Shown in pieces: positions 34,195 through 45,158 of a DNA stretch of 64,000 nucleotides; position 1 is the first letter of the stretch, and every line of letters begins with the position of its first letter. Made by a program: the position numbers and the translations under genes. The notes beneath the pieces are model-generated. The model did no database searches. It was not told where the DNA came from and saw only the letters and a list, made by a program, of their open reading frames with translations. Origin of the DNA: Bacillus sp. FJAT-42315 (GTDB lineage Bacteria; Bacillota; Bacilli; Bacillales; Domibacillaceae); assembly GCF_002797375.1 (NCBI RefSeq), contig NZ_KZ454941.1, forward strand, positions 1,291,993-1,355,992, in the 5' to 3' direction.

Positions 34195-35841
34195 ATGGAT
34201 TGGACGACAGTTGCGATTGTGGGACAATTGGTGTTTGGGGTGATTATTAGTTTTTATTTTTTCACGCTGCTTAAAAAGCAACATGCGAATAAAATAACGA
34301 TTGATCGAGAGTCAAAAAAAGAAATGGAAGCGTTAGAGAAAATGAGGTCAATCTCGTTAACGAAGCCGCTAGCTGAGAAAATTAGACCGACAAGTTTTAC
34401 TGATGTTATCGGTCAAGAGGACGGGATTAAAGCGTTAAGAGCGGCTATTTGCGGTCCTCATCCTCAGCATGTCATTGTATATGGACCACCTGGTGTTGGG
34501 AAAACAGCGGCTGCTCGCTTAGTGTTAGAGGAGGCAAAGAAAAGTCCACAGTCGCCGTTTAGCGACCATTCCGTCTTTGTCGAGTTGGATGCGACGACCG
34601 CTCGTTTTGATGAAAGAGGAATTGCCGACCCTTTAATTGGTTCTGTGCACGATCCGATTTATCAAGGAGCGGGTGCTCTCGGGCAAGCAGGGATTCCTCA
34701 GCCGAAAAAGGGAGCGGTGAGCAATGCGCATGGAGGCATTCTTTTTTTAGATGAGATTGGCGAATTGCATTCGATTCAAATGAACAAGCTATTAAAGGTG
34801 TTAGAGGATCGTAAAGTTTGGCTTGAAAGCATCTATTATAGTGAAGAAAATGACACGATTCCAAAACATATTCATGATATTTTTCAAAAGGGGATGCCGG
34901 CTGATTTTCGCTTAATTGGCGCGACGACGAAAAGGCCAGAAGAAATTCCGGCAGCGATTCGATCACGCTGTCAAGAAATCTTCTTCAATGAACTAAGTAA
35001 TAAAGATATCATTGAAATCGCCAAAAAAGCGGCAGAAAAAGCTCAAATGATGATCACTGAAAAAGGGTTGTCACTCACGGCGAAATACACACGCAACGGT
35101 CGGGAAGCGGTCAATTTAATTCAAATGGCGGCTGGGCTTGCGATCATGGATGGTAGAAAGGAAATTTTAGATGAAGAGGTCGAGTGGGTTGTCTATTCTA
35201 GTCGACTGTCACCAAAATGGAGCCTTTCCATACCTGAGAAAGCAGCGATCGGTGTCGTAAATGGATTAGCGGTGACAGGACCAACTAGCGGCGCTTTACT
35301 TGAAATTGAAGCGGTTGTTATTCCAACGACCACTCAAGGTTCGGTGACGGTTTCCGGTATTGTAGAGGAAGAAACGTTTAATCAGCCAGCCAAATCGATG
35401 CGTCGCAAAAGTATGGCGAAAGGCTCTGCTGAAAATGCATGGACGGTATTGAAATCCCTTGGTGTACCAGTTGATCAGTTTGATATTAATATTAATTTTC
35501 CAGGTGGTATGCCGATTGATGGACCATCGGCTGGAGCGGCGATGGCTGTTGCGATGTACTCGTCCATTTATCGTCATCCTGTTGACCACACGGTGGCGAT
35601 CACTGGAGAAATTAGTTTATCAGGAAAAATCAAGCCGGTTGGTGGTGTGAGACAAAAGGTGTTGGCTGCAAAGGAAGCAGGAGCGAAAAAAGTATTAATC
35701 CCTCATGAAAATGATCTTCTTGATTTGAAGAACGTGGAGGGGGTCAAAGTTATTCCTGTGACCCATTTAAGAGATACTTTTGTCCACTTTTTTGATAAAC
35801 GAGCGGAAATACAAGGCAATCCGCATTCAGAGGCACTGTAA
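34195..35841 (+). CDS. lonB: ATP-dependent protease LonB
   Basis: A 548-residue LonB with an N-terminal membrane helix (residues 4-24), an AAA+ domain ([13 protein letters not shown] Walker A, ILFLDEIGEL Walker B) and a C-terminal Lon protease domain. The protease has the Ser in DGPSAGAAMA and the Lys in GGVRQKVLAAKEAG. It lacks the Lon N-terminal substrate domain. In B. subtilis lonB is transcribed by sigma-F in the forespore and lies before lonA, as here. GCAGGAGGG is the ribosome binding site; no convincing sigma-F site was found. Confidence 0.96.
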   Translation: MDWTTVAIVGQLVFGVIISFYFFTLLKKQHANKITIDRESKKEMEALEKMRSISLTKPLAEKIRPTSFTDVIGQEDGIKALRAAICGPHPQHVIVYGPPGVGKTAAARLVLEEAKKSPQSPFSDHSVFVELDATTARFDERGIADPLIGSVHDPIYQGAGALGQAGIPQPKKGAVSNAHGGILFLDEIGELHSIQMNKLLKVLEDRKVWLESIYYSEENDTIPKHIHDIFQKGMPADFRLIGATTKRPEEIPAAIRSRCQEIFFNELSNKDIIEIAKKAAEKAQMMITEKGLSLTAKYTRNGREAVNLIQMAAGLAIMDGRKEILDEEVEWVVYSSRLSPKWSLSIPEKAAIGVVNGLAVTGPTSGALLEIEAVVIPTTTQGSVTVSGIVEEETFNQPAKSMRRKSMAKGSAENAWTVLKSLGVPVDQFDININFPGGMPIDGPSAGAAMAVAMYSSIYRHPVDHTVAITGEISLSGKIKPVGGVRQKVLAAKEAGAKKVLIPHENDLLDLKNVEGVKVIPVTHLRDTFVHFFDKRAEIQGNPHSEAL

Positions 35842-35843
35842 AC

Positions 35844-35932
35844 AAAAAGGCTATTTGCTAAACGCTAAACATCTCCATCAAGAGTTAGAAAGACAGCGGA
35901 GACGTTAGCTGTTTTTAGCAAGTGGCCTTTTC
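35844..35932 (+). terminator. Long extended hairpin between lonB and lonA
   Basis: Outer arms AAAAGGCTATTTGCTA and TAGCAAGTGGCCTTTT match at 14 of 16 positions, and inner arms near ACATCTCC and GGAGACGTTAGC extend the fold to about 89 bases. It may terminate lonB transcription, but its size is unusual and it may be a dispersed repeat. Confidence 0.6.
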
Positions 35933-36077
35933 ACATGATCGATCCTCTCCAAAGAATAGACACTCCCTTTTAAATACGATAAAATTAATAAAAGCATGCA
36001 TTTTTTAGGAAGAAAGCAACATGAAGATCAGTAGGTCATGATTTTGTTGAATGTTGTAATTGATGGAGGTAATGTTT

Positions 36078-38408
36078 ATGAGTAATCAACCAGTACATAC
36101 TGTTCCCCTCCTGCCGTTAAGAGGCTTATTAGTTTATCCAACCATGGTGTTGCATCTTGACGTAGGTCGCGATCGTTCCATTCAAGCATTGGAACAAGCG
36201 ATGATGGACGACCATTTAATCTTTTTAGCTACACAAAAAGATACGAATATAGATGACCCTATTCAGGAGGATTTGTTTGAAACAGGGACATTGACAAAAG
36301 TAAAGCAGATGCTTAAGTTGCCAAACGGCACGATTCGTGTTTTAGTGGAAGGGCTAGAACGGGCGACGATTGAAACGGTGGAAGATAAAGAAGAGTACTT
36401 TTTGGCGACCGTTCAGACGCATGCGGACGAACAGCTAATCAATACAGAGCTTCAGGCGCTAATGCGAACGCTTCTGCAATATTTTGAGCAATACATAAAG
36501 CTTTCTAAAAAAGTATCAGCTGAAACATATTCGACTGTAGCAGATATCGAGGAGCCAGGCCGACTAGCAGATATCGTGGCCTCTCATTTGCCAATCAAGC
36601 TGAAGGAGAAGCAAGAAATCCTCGAAACGTTTGATGTGAAAGAGCGTTTGAACCGTATTATTCAATTATTAAATAATGAGAAGCAAGTGCTTAATTTAGA
36701 GAAGAAGATTGGGCAACGTGTGAAAACGTCGATGGAGCGCACGCAAAAGGAGTATTTTTTGCGCGAACAAATGAAAGCGATCCAACAAGAATTAGGCGAT
36801 AAAGAAGGAAAAACAGGAGAAGTTGAAGAGCTGCTGAAGCGCATTGAAGAAGCAGGGATGCCAGAAAACATTGAAAAAACGGCGTTAAAGGAATTAAATC
36901 GCTACGAAAAAATCCCTGCAAGTGCCGCAGAAAGTGTTGTCATTCGCAACTATTTAGATTGGCTCCTTGCACTGCCATGGTCGAAAGCAACGGACGATGA
37001 TCTCGATGTGTCTCACGCGGAAATGATCTTAAACCGCGACCATTATGGCTTAGAGAAAGTAAAGGAACGAGTGTTAGAATATTTAGCGGTTCAACAGCTA
37101 ACGAAATCATTAAAAGGCCCGATTCTTTGTTTGGCTGGACCTCCAGGGGTAGGGAAAACGTCTTTAGCCCGTTCGATTGCCGAGTCGCTAGGAAGAAACT
37201 TTGTGCGCATTTCGCTTGGCGGAGTACGTGATGAATCGGAAATTCGCGGTCATCGCCGCACGTATGTTGGGGCGATGCCGGGACGTATTATTCAAGGGAT
37301 GAAAAAAGCAGGAACGATCAATCCTGTCTTTTTGCTCGATGAAATTGATAAAATGTCGAGTGACTTTAGAGGCGACCCATCCGCTGCTTTACTAGAGGTT
37401 CTTGATCCAGAGCAAAATCATAATTTCAGCGATCATTATATTGAGGAAACGTATGATCTTTCTAACGTCATGTTCGTGGCAACTGCGAATGATTTAGCGA
37501 CGATTCCAGGCCCACTCCGTGATCGAATGGAGATTATTACGATTGCTGGCTATACAGAGGTTGAGAAAACACATATTGCGACGAAGCATTTATTGCCAAA
37601 GCAAGTCGAAGAGCATGGGTTAACGAAAAGTCAGCTGCAAGTAAAGGAAGAAGCGGTGCAAGATATGATCCGTTATTACACAAGAGAAGCGGGTGTGCGT
37701 AGTCTCAAGCGTCAGCTAGCGTCAGTCTGTCGGAAAGCGGCGAAGAAGATTGTGTCCAATGAGCGCAAGCGAATTATTGTTACAAGCAAAAATGTAGAAG
37801 ACTTTTTAGGAAAGAGAACCTTCCGCTATGGTCAAGCGGAAACGGTCGACCAAGTGGGTGTAGCCAATGGATTGGCTTATACAACAGTCGGTGGCGATAC
37901 GTTGCAAATCGAAGTCTCTCTTTCTCCAGGAAAAGGAAAATTGATTTTAACTGGTAAGCTTGGGGATGTAATGAAAGAGTCCGCTCAAGCCGCCTTTAGC
38001 TATGTCCGTTCAAAAACGACTGAGTTCAACATTGAGGCAGATTTCCATGAAAAAAATGATATTCATATCCATGTGCCAGAGGGAGCTGTTCCGAAAGACG
38101 GACCATCTGCGGGAATCACGATGGCGACGGCTCTCGTATCTGCTTTAACAGGTCGTGCGATTCGCAAAGAAGTAGGAATGACAGGAGAAATTACGTTACG
38201 AGGACGCGTGTTGCCCATTGGAGGCGTGAAAGAGAAGTCGCTAGGGGCTCACCGCGCGGGATTAAAAACGATTATTCTTCCACAAGAAAATGAAAAAGAT
38301 ATTGAAGACATTCCAGAAAGCGTGCGCAAGGAATTAACATTCGTTCTTGCTTCGACGATGGAGGATGTTCTAAAAGTAGCATTAGTAGGTGAAAACAATG
38401 AAGGTTAA
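36078..38408 (+). CDS. lonA: ATP-dependent protease LonA
   Basis: A 776-residue Lon protease: N-terminal substrate domain ([19 protein letters not shown]), coiled-coil region, AAA+ module ([13 protein letters not shown]alker [11 protein letters not shown]alker B) and protease domain. The catalytic Ser lies in [11 protein letters not shown] and the Lys in [14 protein letters not shown]. It degrades damaged and regulatory proteins. ATG 36078 is chosen because GGAGGT ends 7 bases upstream. Its end overlaps ysxC by 11 bases, the classical lonA-ysxC pair. Confidence 0.97.
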   Translation: MSNQPVHTVPLLPLRGLLVYPTMVLHLDVGRDRSIQALEQAMMDDHLIFLATQKDTNIDDPIQEDLFETGTLTKVKQMLKLPNGTIRVLVEGLERATIETVEDKEEYFLATVQTHADEQLINTELQALMRTLLQYFEQYIKLSKKVSAETYSTVADIEEPGRLADIVASHLPIKLKEKQEILETFDVKERLNRIIQLLNNEKQVLNLEKKIGQRVKTSMERTQKEYFLREQMKAIQQELGDKEGKTGEVEELLKRIEEAGMPENIEKTALKELNRYEKIPASAAESVVIRNYLDWLLALPWSKATDDDLDVSHAEMILNRDHYGLEKVKERVLEYLAVQQLTKSLKGPILCLAGPPGVGKTSLARSIAESLGRNFVRISLGGVRDESEIRGHRRTYVGAMPGRIIQGMKKAGTINPVFLLDEIDKMSSDFRGDPSAALLEVLDPEQNHNFSDHYIEETYDLSNVMFVATANDLATIPGPLRDRMEIITIAGYTEVEKTHIATKHLLPKQVEEHGLTKSQLQVKEEAVQDMIRYYTREAGVRSLKRQLASVCRKAAKKIVSNERKRIIVTSKNVEDFLGKRTFRYGQAETVDQVGVANGLAYTTVGGDTLQIEVSLSPGKGKLILTGKLGDVMKESAQAAFSYVRSKTTEFNIEADFHEKNDIHIHVPEGAVPKDGPSAGITMATALVSALTGRAIRKEVGMTGEITLRGRVLPIGGVKEKSLGAHRAGLKTIILPQENEKDIEDIPESVRKELTFVLASTMEDVLKVALVGENNEG

Positions 38409-38985
38409 TCAAGTAGAAATGGTCATTAGTGCAGTCAAGCCGGAGCAATACCCAGAAAGCTTTTTGCCGGAGTTTGCTTTAGCTGGACGTTCAAATGTAG
38501 GGAAATCCTCTTTTATTAATAAAATGATCAATCGTAAAAGTATGGCTCGTATTTCCTCTAAACCAGGAAAAACACAAACGCTTAATTTTTATAAAATTGA
38601 AGAGGCTCTGTACTTCGTTGACGTTCCGGGCTATGGCTTTGCCAAAGTCTCAAAAAAGGAACGTGAAGCATGGGGAAAAATGATTGAAACATATTTAACG
38701 ACGCGAGAACAACTGAGAGCTTGCGTGTTAATTATCGATTTAAGACATCCGCCGACAGAAGACGATGTGATGATGTACAACTTCCTTAAGCATTACGATA
38801 TTCCAGCTGTCGTGATCGCAACAAAAGCGGATAAAATTCCAAAAGGGAAATGGCAAAAGCATTTGAAAGTTGTGAAAGAAAAGCTTGAGTTTGAGCCGGA
38901 GGATGACATTGTCGTCTTCTCATCCGAAACGGGACAAGGCAAAGATGAAGCGTGGAAAATATTGCAACGACGAATGAAGAATTAA
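38398..38985 (+). CDS. ysxC: Ribosome biogenesis GTPase YsxC (EngB)
   Basis: A 195-residue GTPase, the exact B. subtilis length when started at ATG 38398. GRSNVGKSS is the P-loop (G1), TPGK/KPGKTQT gives G2, DVPGYGFA is G3, TKADK is G4 and SSETGQG the G5 region. It is needed for assembly of the 50S subunit. It overlaps lonA and is probably translated by coupling. A bidirectional terminator follows, shared with the convergent gene. Confidence 0.96.
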   Translation: MKVNQVEMVISAVKPEQYPESFLPEFALAGRSNVGKSSFINKMINRKSMARISSKPGKTQTLNFYKIEEALYFVDVPGYGFAKVSKKEREAWGKMIETYLTTREQLRACVLIIDLRHPPTEDDVMMYNFLKHYDIPAVVIATKADKIPKGKWQKHLKVVKEKLEFEPEDDIVVFSSETGQGKDEAWKILQRRMKN

Positions 38986-38986
38986 A

Positions 38987-39024
38987 AAAAGGCAGCGAAT
39001 CCATTCAGGTTCGCTGCCTTTTTG
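38987..39024. terminator. Bidirectional terminator between ysxC and the convergent gene
   Basis: AAAAAGGCAGCGAA and TTCGCTGCCTTTTT pair around a 12-base loop, with A and T runs on either side so that it can act on both strands. Confidence 0.92.
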
Positions 39025-39045
39025 TGTGCCAACTATTCTAACAAC

Positions 39046-39549
39046 CTAGTTTTGTAGTACTGGTCTTTTCACCCATTTTACGTATATGTATTGAAGGATT
39101 CTTTTTTGGTATTTTTTGCAAATAAGGTAGATTGGTGGGTACAATAAACAAATAAAAAGGGCGATATTAATGAGCATACCAATGATGAATGTCCGGCCAA
39201 GTGACAGGCTAGTGAGGACGGATTGATCAAGGGATGCGGAATGACTGGCTACTTTGTCGACGACCTCTCCTAAGCCATCAGGAAAAATGAATCGGCCTGT
39301 TAATAAATTTAAATAAAACAACACAGGAAAGACCCACATCAATGAAATGCCGCCTAAAAAGCCAGCAATGGGGTTTCCTCTACATAATTTAGCAATGGCA
39401 ACAGAGATCAAGACACCAATACCAAAGGATGGAATAAAATTAATAGAGGCCCCTAGAGTAAAACCGATGGAAATGCTATGGGCGCTGCCTTTTAACCTGA
39501 AAAATTTTAGGAGTAAATATTTTATTCTCCGTTGTATGACATGGACCAT
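39046..39549 (-). CDS. DUF2062 family membrane protein
   Basis: A 167-residue protein with three to four membrane helices. SISIGFTLGASINFIPSFGIG and CRGNPIAGFLGG are the conserved DUF2062 segments. The start on the minus strand follows AGGGGG. It forms a two-gene minus-strand unit with the next gene, 11 bases apart, wedged between ysxC and hemA. Function is unknown; related domains are seen fused to glycosyltransferases. Confidence 0.8.
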   Translation of the reverse strand: MVHVIQRRIKYLLLKFFRLKGSAHSISIGFTLGASINFIPSFGIGVLISVAIAKLCRGNPIAGFLGGISLMWVFPVLFYLNLLTGRFIFPDGLGEVVDKVASHSASLDQSVLTSLSLGRTFIIGMLINIALFICLLYPPIYLICKKYQKRILQYIYVKWVKRPVLQN

Positions 39550-39560
39550 GTTTAAGCCCC

Positions 39561-40046
39561 CTATTTCTTTTTAATAAATAATAAATAGCCGCCGATAATG
39601 ATCAAAACGATCGGCCAAAACTGCCAAAGGGAAAAAGCGCGGTTTTCAAGGATACCTAACCATTCAATTACTTTATCGTAAAAGAGTGTGATGATTGCCA
39701 AAACAAGAAAAAGCAAACCTTGGAATAATCCTTTTCTCGTCTTTTGATACTGCATTAAAAAGCCAAGTGAAATAATTAAGATAAAGACACCCGTGTCATT
39801 GGACCAAAATTGAAAATGATTGACAACATGAAAGTGAATACCAAAGCCTGTCAAAATGACTCCAGGTAAAATACCGCTCGCTTCATTTCCGCTGTAAGCT
39901 TCAGCTAAAAAAGCTATGCCGATGACGATAAGTAAAGTGGGCCAGCTCAAGAACGGTTGAATGCTATTAAGCCCTGTCTGCTGTAAGAAAAAGTACAATC
40001 CAAATCCGATTAAAATGACGCCTGGAAATAATCGTTGCTGCTTCAT
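39561..40046 (-). CDS. DUF5668-like multi-helix membrane protein
   Basis: A 161-residue, very hydrophobic protein with about six short helices and internal repetition: LFPGVILIGFGLYFFLQQTG and ILPGVILTGFGIHFHVVNHF share GVIL-GFG. This pattern resembles the N-terminal membrane region of LiaF/LiaI-type stress proteins. It is the first gene of the minus-strand pair, starting after CGGGGA, and is divergent from hemA. No soluble domain is present, and a precise role cannot be stated. Confidence 0.65.
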   Translation of the reverse strand: MKQQRLFPGVILIGFGLYFFLQQTGLNSIQPFLSWPTLLIVIGIAFLAEAYSGNEASGILPGVILTGFGIHFHVVNHFQFWSNDTGVFILIISLGFLMQYQKTRKGLFQGLLFLVLAIITLFYDKVIEWLGILENRAFSLWQFWPIVLIIIGGYLLFIKKK

Positions 40047-40172
40047 TTACAATTTCCCCGCTTTCTTTGTCGCAATCTTGAATCTTACGTCTCATTTTGT
40101 TACTCTATGTACAGGGATTATATCAGTTCATATCTATTTTTTTCTATCCATTACTTTCAATGTTAGCATATG

Positions 40173-40214
40173 TTCACAATTTGTGAATAAGGAAATTTTT
40201 CATCGTGGTATAAT
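40173..40214 (+). promoter_or_regulatory. hemA promoter with perfect 7-1-7 palindrome
   Basis: TTCACAATTTGTGAA at 40173-40187 is a perfect palindrome around a single T. An extended -10, TGGTATAAT (40206-40214), lies downstream, and no good -35 is present. The palindrome centre would fall near -41 relative to the likely start, a typical activator position. The half-site is the reverse orientation of a Rex or Crp-like site, and it does not match the PerR consensus. Regulator unknown. Confidence 0.5.
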
Positions 40215-40249
40215 AGGGATAATAGATTTTTTCGGGGGTGTAAGGAAAC

Positions 40250-41593
40250 GTGCATATTGTTGTGGTGGGACTGAACTACAAAACAGCCCCAGTGGAGATC
40301 AGGGAACGGTTATCATTTAATGAGTCTGACTTAGAACGAGCGATGTCAGAACTTCAACAACAAAAGAGTATTTTAGAGAATGTCATCTTGTCTACATGTA
40401 ACCGAACAGAGATCTATGCGGTCGTAGATCAACTTCATACAGGGCGATATTATATTAAAGATTTCTTATCGAAGTGGTTTAAGATTGAAAAGGAAGAATT
40501 TACACCTTTTCTATTTATTTATGAGCAAGAGGCAGCTGTTGAGCATTTGTTTAAAGTGGCGAGTGGATTAAATTCAATGGTACTTGGAGAAACGCAAATT
40601 CTTGGACAAGTGCGCTCAAGCTTTTTACGCGGTCAAGAGATGGGCTCTACAGGTACGGTATTTAATCATTTATTTAAACAAGCCATCACGTTAGCGAAAA
40701 AGGCACATGCTGAAACAGACATTGGCGCGAACGCTGTATCTGTCAGCTATGCAGCTGTAGAGCTAGCGAAAAAGATTTTCGGCAATTTGAAAGGAAAGCA
40801 TGTACTCGTTGTGGGAGCAGGTAAGATGGGCGAGTTAGCAATCCAAAACTTGCACGGCAGTGGGGCAACGAAAGTAACGGTCATCAATCGGACGTTTGAA
40901 AAAGCAGCTATATTGGCTGAGCGTTTTGATGGTGATGCGAAAACGTTACAGGAGTTGCAATGTGCGCTAGTCGAAGCTGACATTTTAATTAGCTCAACTG
41001 GCTCTAAAGATTATGTAATTACGAAAGAAAGAATGGCTGTTGTGGAAAAGATGCGTAAAGGCAAACCACTATTCATGGTGGATATTGCTGTTCCACGCGA
41101 TCTTGATCCTGCAATTTCTGAACTCGAAAGTATTTTCCTATATGATATTGATGATCTTGAAGGAATTGTGCAAGCGAATCTTGCTGAGCGTCAAAAAGCA
41201 GCGGCGAGAATTGAACTCATGATTGAAAGCGAAATCATAGCGTTTAATGATTGGATCAATATGCTCGGCGTCGTTCCGGTCATTTCTGCTCTTCGTCAGA
41301 AAGCGCTCTCTATTCAAGCGGAAACGATGGAAAGCATCGAACGAAAAATGCCGAACTTAACGGATCGTGAACGCAAAGTGTTGAGTAAACATACGAAAAG
41401 TATTATTAATCAAATGTTGAAAGATCCAATCTCGCAAGCAAAGGAATTGGCGGGAGATAAGCGTGCAGCTGAGAAATTAGAGTTATTCATGCAAATTTTC
41501 AATATCGAACAAGAAGTAGAAGAACAAAAGCAGGCAAAAGTCGTGGAACAACGCGTTCAAGTAGCACAAGCAAAGCCTTTATTCCAAGTGTAA
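40250..41593 (+). CDS. hemA: Glutamyl-tRNA reductase
   Basis: A 447-residue enzyme that reduces glutamyl-tRNA to glutamate-1-semialdehyde, the first committed step of haem synthesis. The nucleophilic cysteine is C50 in [20 protein letters not shown] lies in the catalytic domain; [15 protein letters not shown] is the NADPH motif; the helical dimerisation domain forms the C-terminus. The start is GTG. It heads the hemAXCDBL operon and has a palindrome in its promoter region. Confidence 0.97.
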   Translation: MHIVVVGLNYKTAPVEIRERLSFNESDLERAMSELQQQKSILENVILSTCNRTEIYAVVDQLHTGRYYIKDFLSKWFKIEKEEFTPFLFIYEQEAAVEHLFKVASGLNSMVLGETQILGQVRSSFLRGQEMGSTGTVFNHLFKQAITLAKKAHAETDIGANAVSVSYAAVELAKKIFGNLKGKHVLVVGAGKMGELAIQNLHGSGATKVTVINRTFEKAAILAERFDGDAKTLQELQCALVEADILISSTGSKDYVITKERMAVVEKMRKGKPLFMVDIAVPRDLDPAISELESIFLYDIDDLEGIVQANLAERQKAAARIELMIESEIIAFNDWINMLGVVPVISALRQKALSIQAETMESIERKMPNLTDRERKVLSKHTKSIINQMLKDPISQAKELAGDKRAAEKLELFMQIFNIEQEVEEQKQAKVVEQRVQVAQAKPLFQV

Positions 41594-41606
41594 GCGAGGT
41601 TGCACG

Positions 41607-42443
41607 ATGTTATTTGAACAAGAAATGACGAGAATTCACGAACTGATGGTCATTTTATATGCAGCAAGCATCATGTTCTATTTCATTGACTTTTTAAATC
41701 AAAACAAGAAGGCGAATCGAATCGCCTTCTCGATGTTAGCGATTGTTTGGGTACTTCAAACAATCTTTTTATTTCTTTATATGAAGCAAACCGGTCGATT
41801 TCCTGTGCTTACCCTTTTTGAAGGGCTTTATTTTTATGCGTGGGTATTAATCACGCTGTCACTTGTGATGAACCGGTTGTTGCGAATGGATTTTATGGTG
41901 TTTTTTACGAATGTCATTGGGTTTGTCATTATGGCGATTCATACATTTGCTCCAGTGCAAGTGGAATCTGAAGCGATGGCGGAAAAGTTAGTTTCCGAGC
42001 TGTTATTTATTCATATTACAATGGCGATCCTATCTTATGGGGCATTTTCCTTGTCGTTTATTTTTTCTTTGCTCTATTTGCTGCAGCATAGGCTATTAAA
42101 AATGAAAAAATGGAGTCAACGACTTTGGCGGATCGGTGATTTACAGAAGCTGGCGAAGCTTTCTTATATTTTCAATGCGGTCGGTGTGCCGATGCTCTTG
42201 TTAAGTCTTCTTTTAGGATTAACATGGAAATTTATGAAGCTACCTGAAGTGAGCTGGTTCGATGTGAAAATCGTTGCTTCATTGGTGCTGTTAACGATCT
42301 ATAGTATATTCCTATATTTAAAGGTCCGCCGAGGAGTATATGAGAAAACATTGGCACAAGTAAACTGTGCGGCTTTTTTAATCGTATTAATTAATTTTTT
42401 CCTAGTGAGTCGGTTTTCATCGTTTCACTTTTGGTATGCATAA
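41607..42443 (+). CDS. hemX: HemX membrane protein
   Basis: A 278-residue, eight-helix membrane protein related to cytochrome c assembly proteins of the CcsA/CcmC type. In B. subtilis HemX lowers the steady-state level of HemA and so damps haem synthesis. GAFSLSFIFSLLYLLQHRLLK and the late SWFDVKIVASLVLL are family-like segments. It starts 14 bases after hemA, inside the operon. Confidence 0.9.
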   Translation: MLFEQEMTRIHELMVILYAASIMFYFIDFLNQNKKANRIAFSMLAIVWVLQTIFLFLYMKQTGRFPVLTLFEGLYFYAWVLITLSLVMNRLLRMDFMVFFTNVIGFVIMAIHTFAPVQVESEAMAEKLVSELLFIHITMAILSYGAFSLSFIFSLLYLLQHRLLKMKKWSQRLWRIGDLQKLAKLSYIFNAVGVPMLLLSLLLGLTWKFMKLPEVSWFDVKIVASLVLLTIYSIFLYLKVRRGVYEKTLAQVNCAAFLIVLINFFLVSRFSSFHFWYA

Positions 42444-42458
42444 AGGTAGGAGGACATA

Positions 42459-43388
42459 ATGAGAAAGATTATTGTTGGTTCCCGAAGAAGCAAATTAGCA
42501 TTAACGCAAACAAACTGGGTCATTGCTCAGTTGAAAAAAATTAACCCTGATTACGATTTTGAAGTGAAGGAAATCGTGACGAAAGGAGATCGCATTTTAG
42601 ATGTGACTCTTTCAAAAGTAGGCGGGAAAGGCTTGTTTGTTAAAGAAATTGAACAAGCGATGTTTGATAAAGAGATTGATATTGCTGTACATAGTATGAA
42701 GGATATGCCAGCTGTACTACCTGAAGGATTGACGATCGGTTGCATTCCTGTACGTGAGGATCATCGCGATGCCTTTATTTCTAAAGGGCATGTCAAGTTA
42801 GCCGATTTACCGGCAGGGGCAATTGTTGGTACGAGCAGTCTTCGACGAAGTGCGCAAATTTTAGCTCTCCGTCCAGATTTAGAAATTAAATGGATTCGCG
42901 GTAATATCGATACGCGCTTAGCGAAATTAGAAACGGAAGAGTATGATGCGATTATTTTAGCAGCTGCTGGTCTTGCGCGCATGGGCTGGTCAACAGATGT
43001 CGTGACCGAGTTTCTTGATGCCGATCTTTGCCTCCCAGCTGTTGGGCAAGGGGCGTTAGCAATTGAATGTCGTGAAGATGACGAAGAAGTGCTAGAGTTA
43101 CTTGCGGCATTTACTTCACCGGAGACGAAGCAAACGGTGGAAGCAGAAAGAGCGTTTCTTCATCAAATGGAGGGTGGCTGTCAAGTGCCGATTGCTGGAT
43201 TTGCGACGATAGAAGGCGATGAAACACAATTAACCGCTTTAGTTGCGTCTCCAGATGGAAAGACGATTTTTAAAGAAATCGTTAAGGGGAAAGATCCTCA
43301 AGCAGTAGGAGAGCAAGCGGCCGCTCTTTTAAGTGAACGTGGTGCGAAGAAACTGATTGAGGACGTGAAAGCGGAGCTGGACGCTTAA
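42459..43388 (+). CDS. hemC: Porphobilinogen deaminase (hydroxymethylbilane synthase)
   Basis: A 309-residue deaminase that polymerises four porphobilinogens. The dipyrromethane cofactor is attached to the cysteine in [10 protein letters not shown] (near residue 241). [29 protein letters not shown] and [10 protein letters not shown] bind the growing chain. It follows GGTAGGAGG and is immediately followed by hemD with no intergenic base. Confidence 0.97.
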   Translation: MRKIIVGSRRSKLALTQTNWVIAQLKKINPDYDFEVKEIVTKGDRILDVTLSKVGGKGLFVKEIEQAMFDKEIDIAVHSMKDMPAVLPEGLTIGCIPVREDHRDAFISKGHVKLADLPAGAIVGTSSLRRSAQILALRPDLEIKWIRGNIDTRLAKLETEEYDAIILAAAGLARMGWSTDVVTEFLDADLCLPAVGQGALAIECREDDEEVLELLAAFTSPETKQTVEAERAFLHQMEGGCQVPIAGFATIEGDETQLTALVASPDGKTIFKEIVKGKDPQAVGEQAAALLSERGAKKLIEDVKAELDA

Positions 43389-44168
43389 ATGCCAGCGATT
43401 CAGCCGCTTCATAATAAGCATATTTTAGTGACACGTCCAAGAGGACAAGCGGCCCCATTTATTGATAAAATAAAAGCAGCCGGGGGAATAGCCTATGCTG
43501 TTCCCTTGATTGCTTTTCAGGCCATTCAAGCTTCCAATGAGGCGGTCGTTGTTAACAAGCTATGTACATATGATTGGATTATTTTAACGAGTAAAAATGG
43601 CGTCGATTTCTTCTTTCAGCGGTTGGAAGAAATGGGCGTTGATCGGACGAGGATTTCCGCCCAATTTGCGGCGATTGGGACGAAAACAGCAGCGGTCTTG
43701 CAGGAGTATGGCTTTACTGCTGACTATATTCCAGAAAAGTTCTCGGCTGATCAGTTGGCAAAAGAGATTGAACTTGGACTTTTTCAAGCGCAGAATGTTC
43801 TTATTCCTAAAGGAAATCTCGCGCGGACGACGATTGCTGAGGCACTTCGAAAACAAGGTGTACACGTAGATGAATGGATCGTCTATGAAACTTTTTTTCC
43901 TAAAGAGGAAAAGAGGCGTCTCGTTCAGCTTCTGCAAAACGAGCGATTAGATGTGATTACGTTTACGAGTCCATCGGCTGTTCGCCATTTTATCGATGTG
44001 ATCGAGGAAGCCGATTTTTCACTTTCAGCGGTCATTGCCTGCATCGGTCCGGTGACTGAGGCAGCAGTCAAGAAGTTTGGTCTTTCCGTCTCTATTTGTC
44101 CACAACAATATACGATTGAAGCATTGATCACAGAAATGGCTCAATACTTCAGGAAGGAAGAGGAATAA
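43389..44168 (+). CDS. hemD: Uroporphyrinogen-III synthase
   Basis: A 259-residue bilobal enzyme that cyclises hydroxymethylbilane with inversion of ring D. Sequence conservation in this family is low, but [36 protein letters not shown] and [12 protein letters not shown] are characteristic of the two lobes. The ATG follows the hemC stop directly, and its own TAATG stop overlaps the hemB start by one base, so translation is coupled along the operon. Confidence 0.92.
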   Translation: MPAIQPLHNKHILVTRPRGQAAPFIDKIKAAGGIAYAVPLIAFQAIQASNEAVVVNKLCTYDWIILTSKNGVDFFFQRLEEMGVDRTRISAQFAAIGTKTAAVLQEYGFTADYIPEKFSADQLAKEIELGLFQAQNVLIPKGNLARTTIAEALRKQGVHVDEWIVYETFFPKEEKRRLVQLLQNERLDVITFTSPSAVRHFIDVIEEADFSLSAVIACIGPVTEAAVKKFGLSVSICPQQYTIEALITEMAQYFRKEEE

Positions 44169-45142
44169 TGGGATTACAATTTACACGTCATCGTCGTTTA
44201 CGACAATCAGCCAATATGCGTGCTCTTGTACGTGAAACAATTTTACAAAAAGAAGACTTAATTTACCCACTATTTATTGTTGAGGGTGAAAGTGTGAAGC
44301 ATGAAGTATCCTCGATGCCAGGAGTGTTTCAGCTATCATTGGATCGTTTAAACGAAGAAATGGATGAAATCGTTTCACTTGGCATTAAGTCGGTCATTTT
44401 ATTCGGTGTTCCTCATGAAAAAGATGCGACAGGAACAGGTGCTTACCATGTTCACGGAATTGTGCAGCAGGCGACTCGTACGATTAAAGAGCAATATCCT
44501 GACATGATTGTGATCGCGGATACATGCCTTTGTGAATATACCGATCATGGGCATTGTGGTGTCATTGAAGGCGGCAAAGTATTAAATGATCCATCGCTAG
44601 ATTTATTAGCGAAAACAGCCGTGAGCCAAGCGGAAGCAGGAGCGGATATTATTGCTCCATCTAATATGATGGACGGCTTCGTGGCGGCTATTCGTAAAGG
44701 GCTTGATGAGGCAGGCTATACCGATGTGCCGATCATGTCTTATGCGGTCAAGTACGCGTCAAGCTTTTACGGACCGTTCCGTGATGCTGCAGACTCTACG
44801 CCACAGTTTGGTGACCGCAAAACGTATCAAATGGACCCTGCGAATCGTCGGGAAGCATTGCGTGAAGCTCAATCGGATATGGAGGAAGGAGCAGACTTCT
44901 TAATCGTGAAGCCTGCGCTATCTTATCTGGATATTATTCGTGACGTACGCAATGAGTTCAACGCACCAGTTGTGGCTTATAATGTTAGTGGAGAATATTC
45001 AATGGTCAAAGCGGCTGCGCTAAATGGTTGGATTGATGAGAAAGCTGTCGTCATGGAGAAATTGACAAGCATGAAACGAGCAGGTTCGGATTTAATTATT
45101 ACCTATTTTGCAAAAGATGTAGCCCGTTGGCTGAGCGAATAA
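44168..45142 (+). CDS. hemB: Delta-aminolevulinic acid dehydratase (porphobilinogen synthase)
   Basis: A 324-residue enzyme condensing two aminolevulinates. The zinc-binding cysteines are in [14 protein letters not shown], and the two Schiff-base lysines are in [18 protein letters not shown] and [11 protein letters not shown]. The zinc-dependent cysteine-rich type is thus indicated. GAAGAGGAA precedes the start, which overlaps the hemD stop. Confidence 0.97.
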   Translation: MGLQFTRHRRLRQSANMRALVRETILQKEDLIYPLFIVEGESVKHEVSSMPGVFQLSLDRLNEEMDEIVSLGIKSVILFGVPHEKDATGTGAYHVHGIVQQATRTIKEQYPDMIVIADTCLCEYTDHGHCGVIEGGKVLNDPSLDLLAKTAVSQAEAGADIIAPSNMMDGFVAAIRKGLDEAGYTDVPIMSYAVKYASSFYGPFRDAADSTPQFGDRKTYQMDPANRREALREAQSDMEEGADFLIVKPALSYLDIIRDVRNEFNAPVVAYNVSGEYSMVKAAALNGWIDEKAVVMEKLTSMKRAGSDLIITYFAKDVARWLSE

Positions 45143-45158
45143 AAGGGGGAAACGATCA

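Noticed and set aside
34559..34966. 135-codon antisense frame within lonB
   Set aside because: It lies wholly inside the AAA+ domain of lonB, lacks a start context and shows no protein-like features.
39046..40046. Minus-strand pair as parts of the hem operon
   Set aside because: The genes run opposite to hemA, end at a bidirectional terminator with ysxC and encode unrelated membrane proteins.
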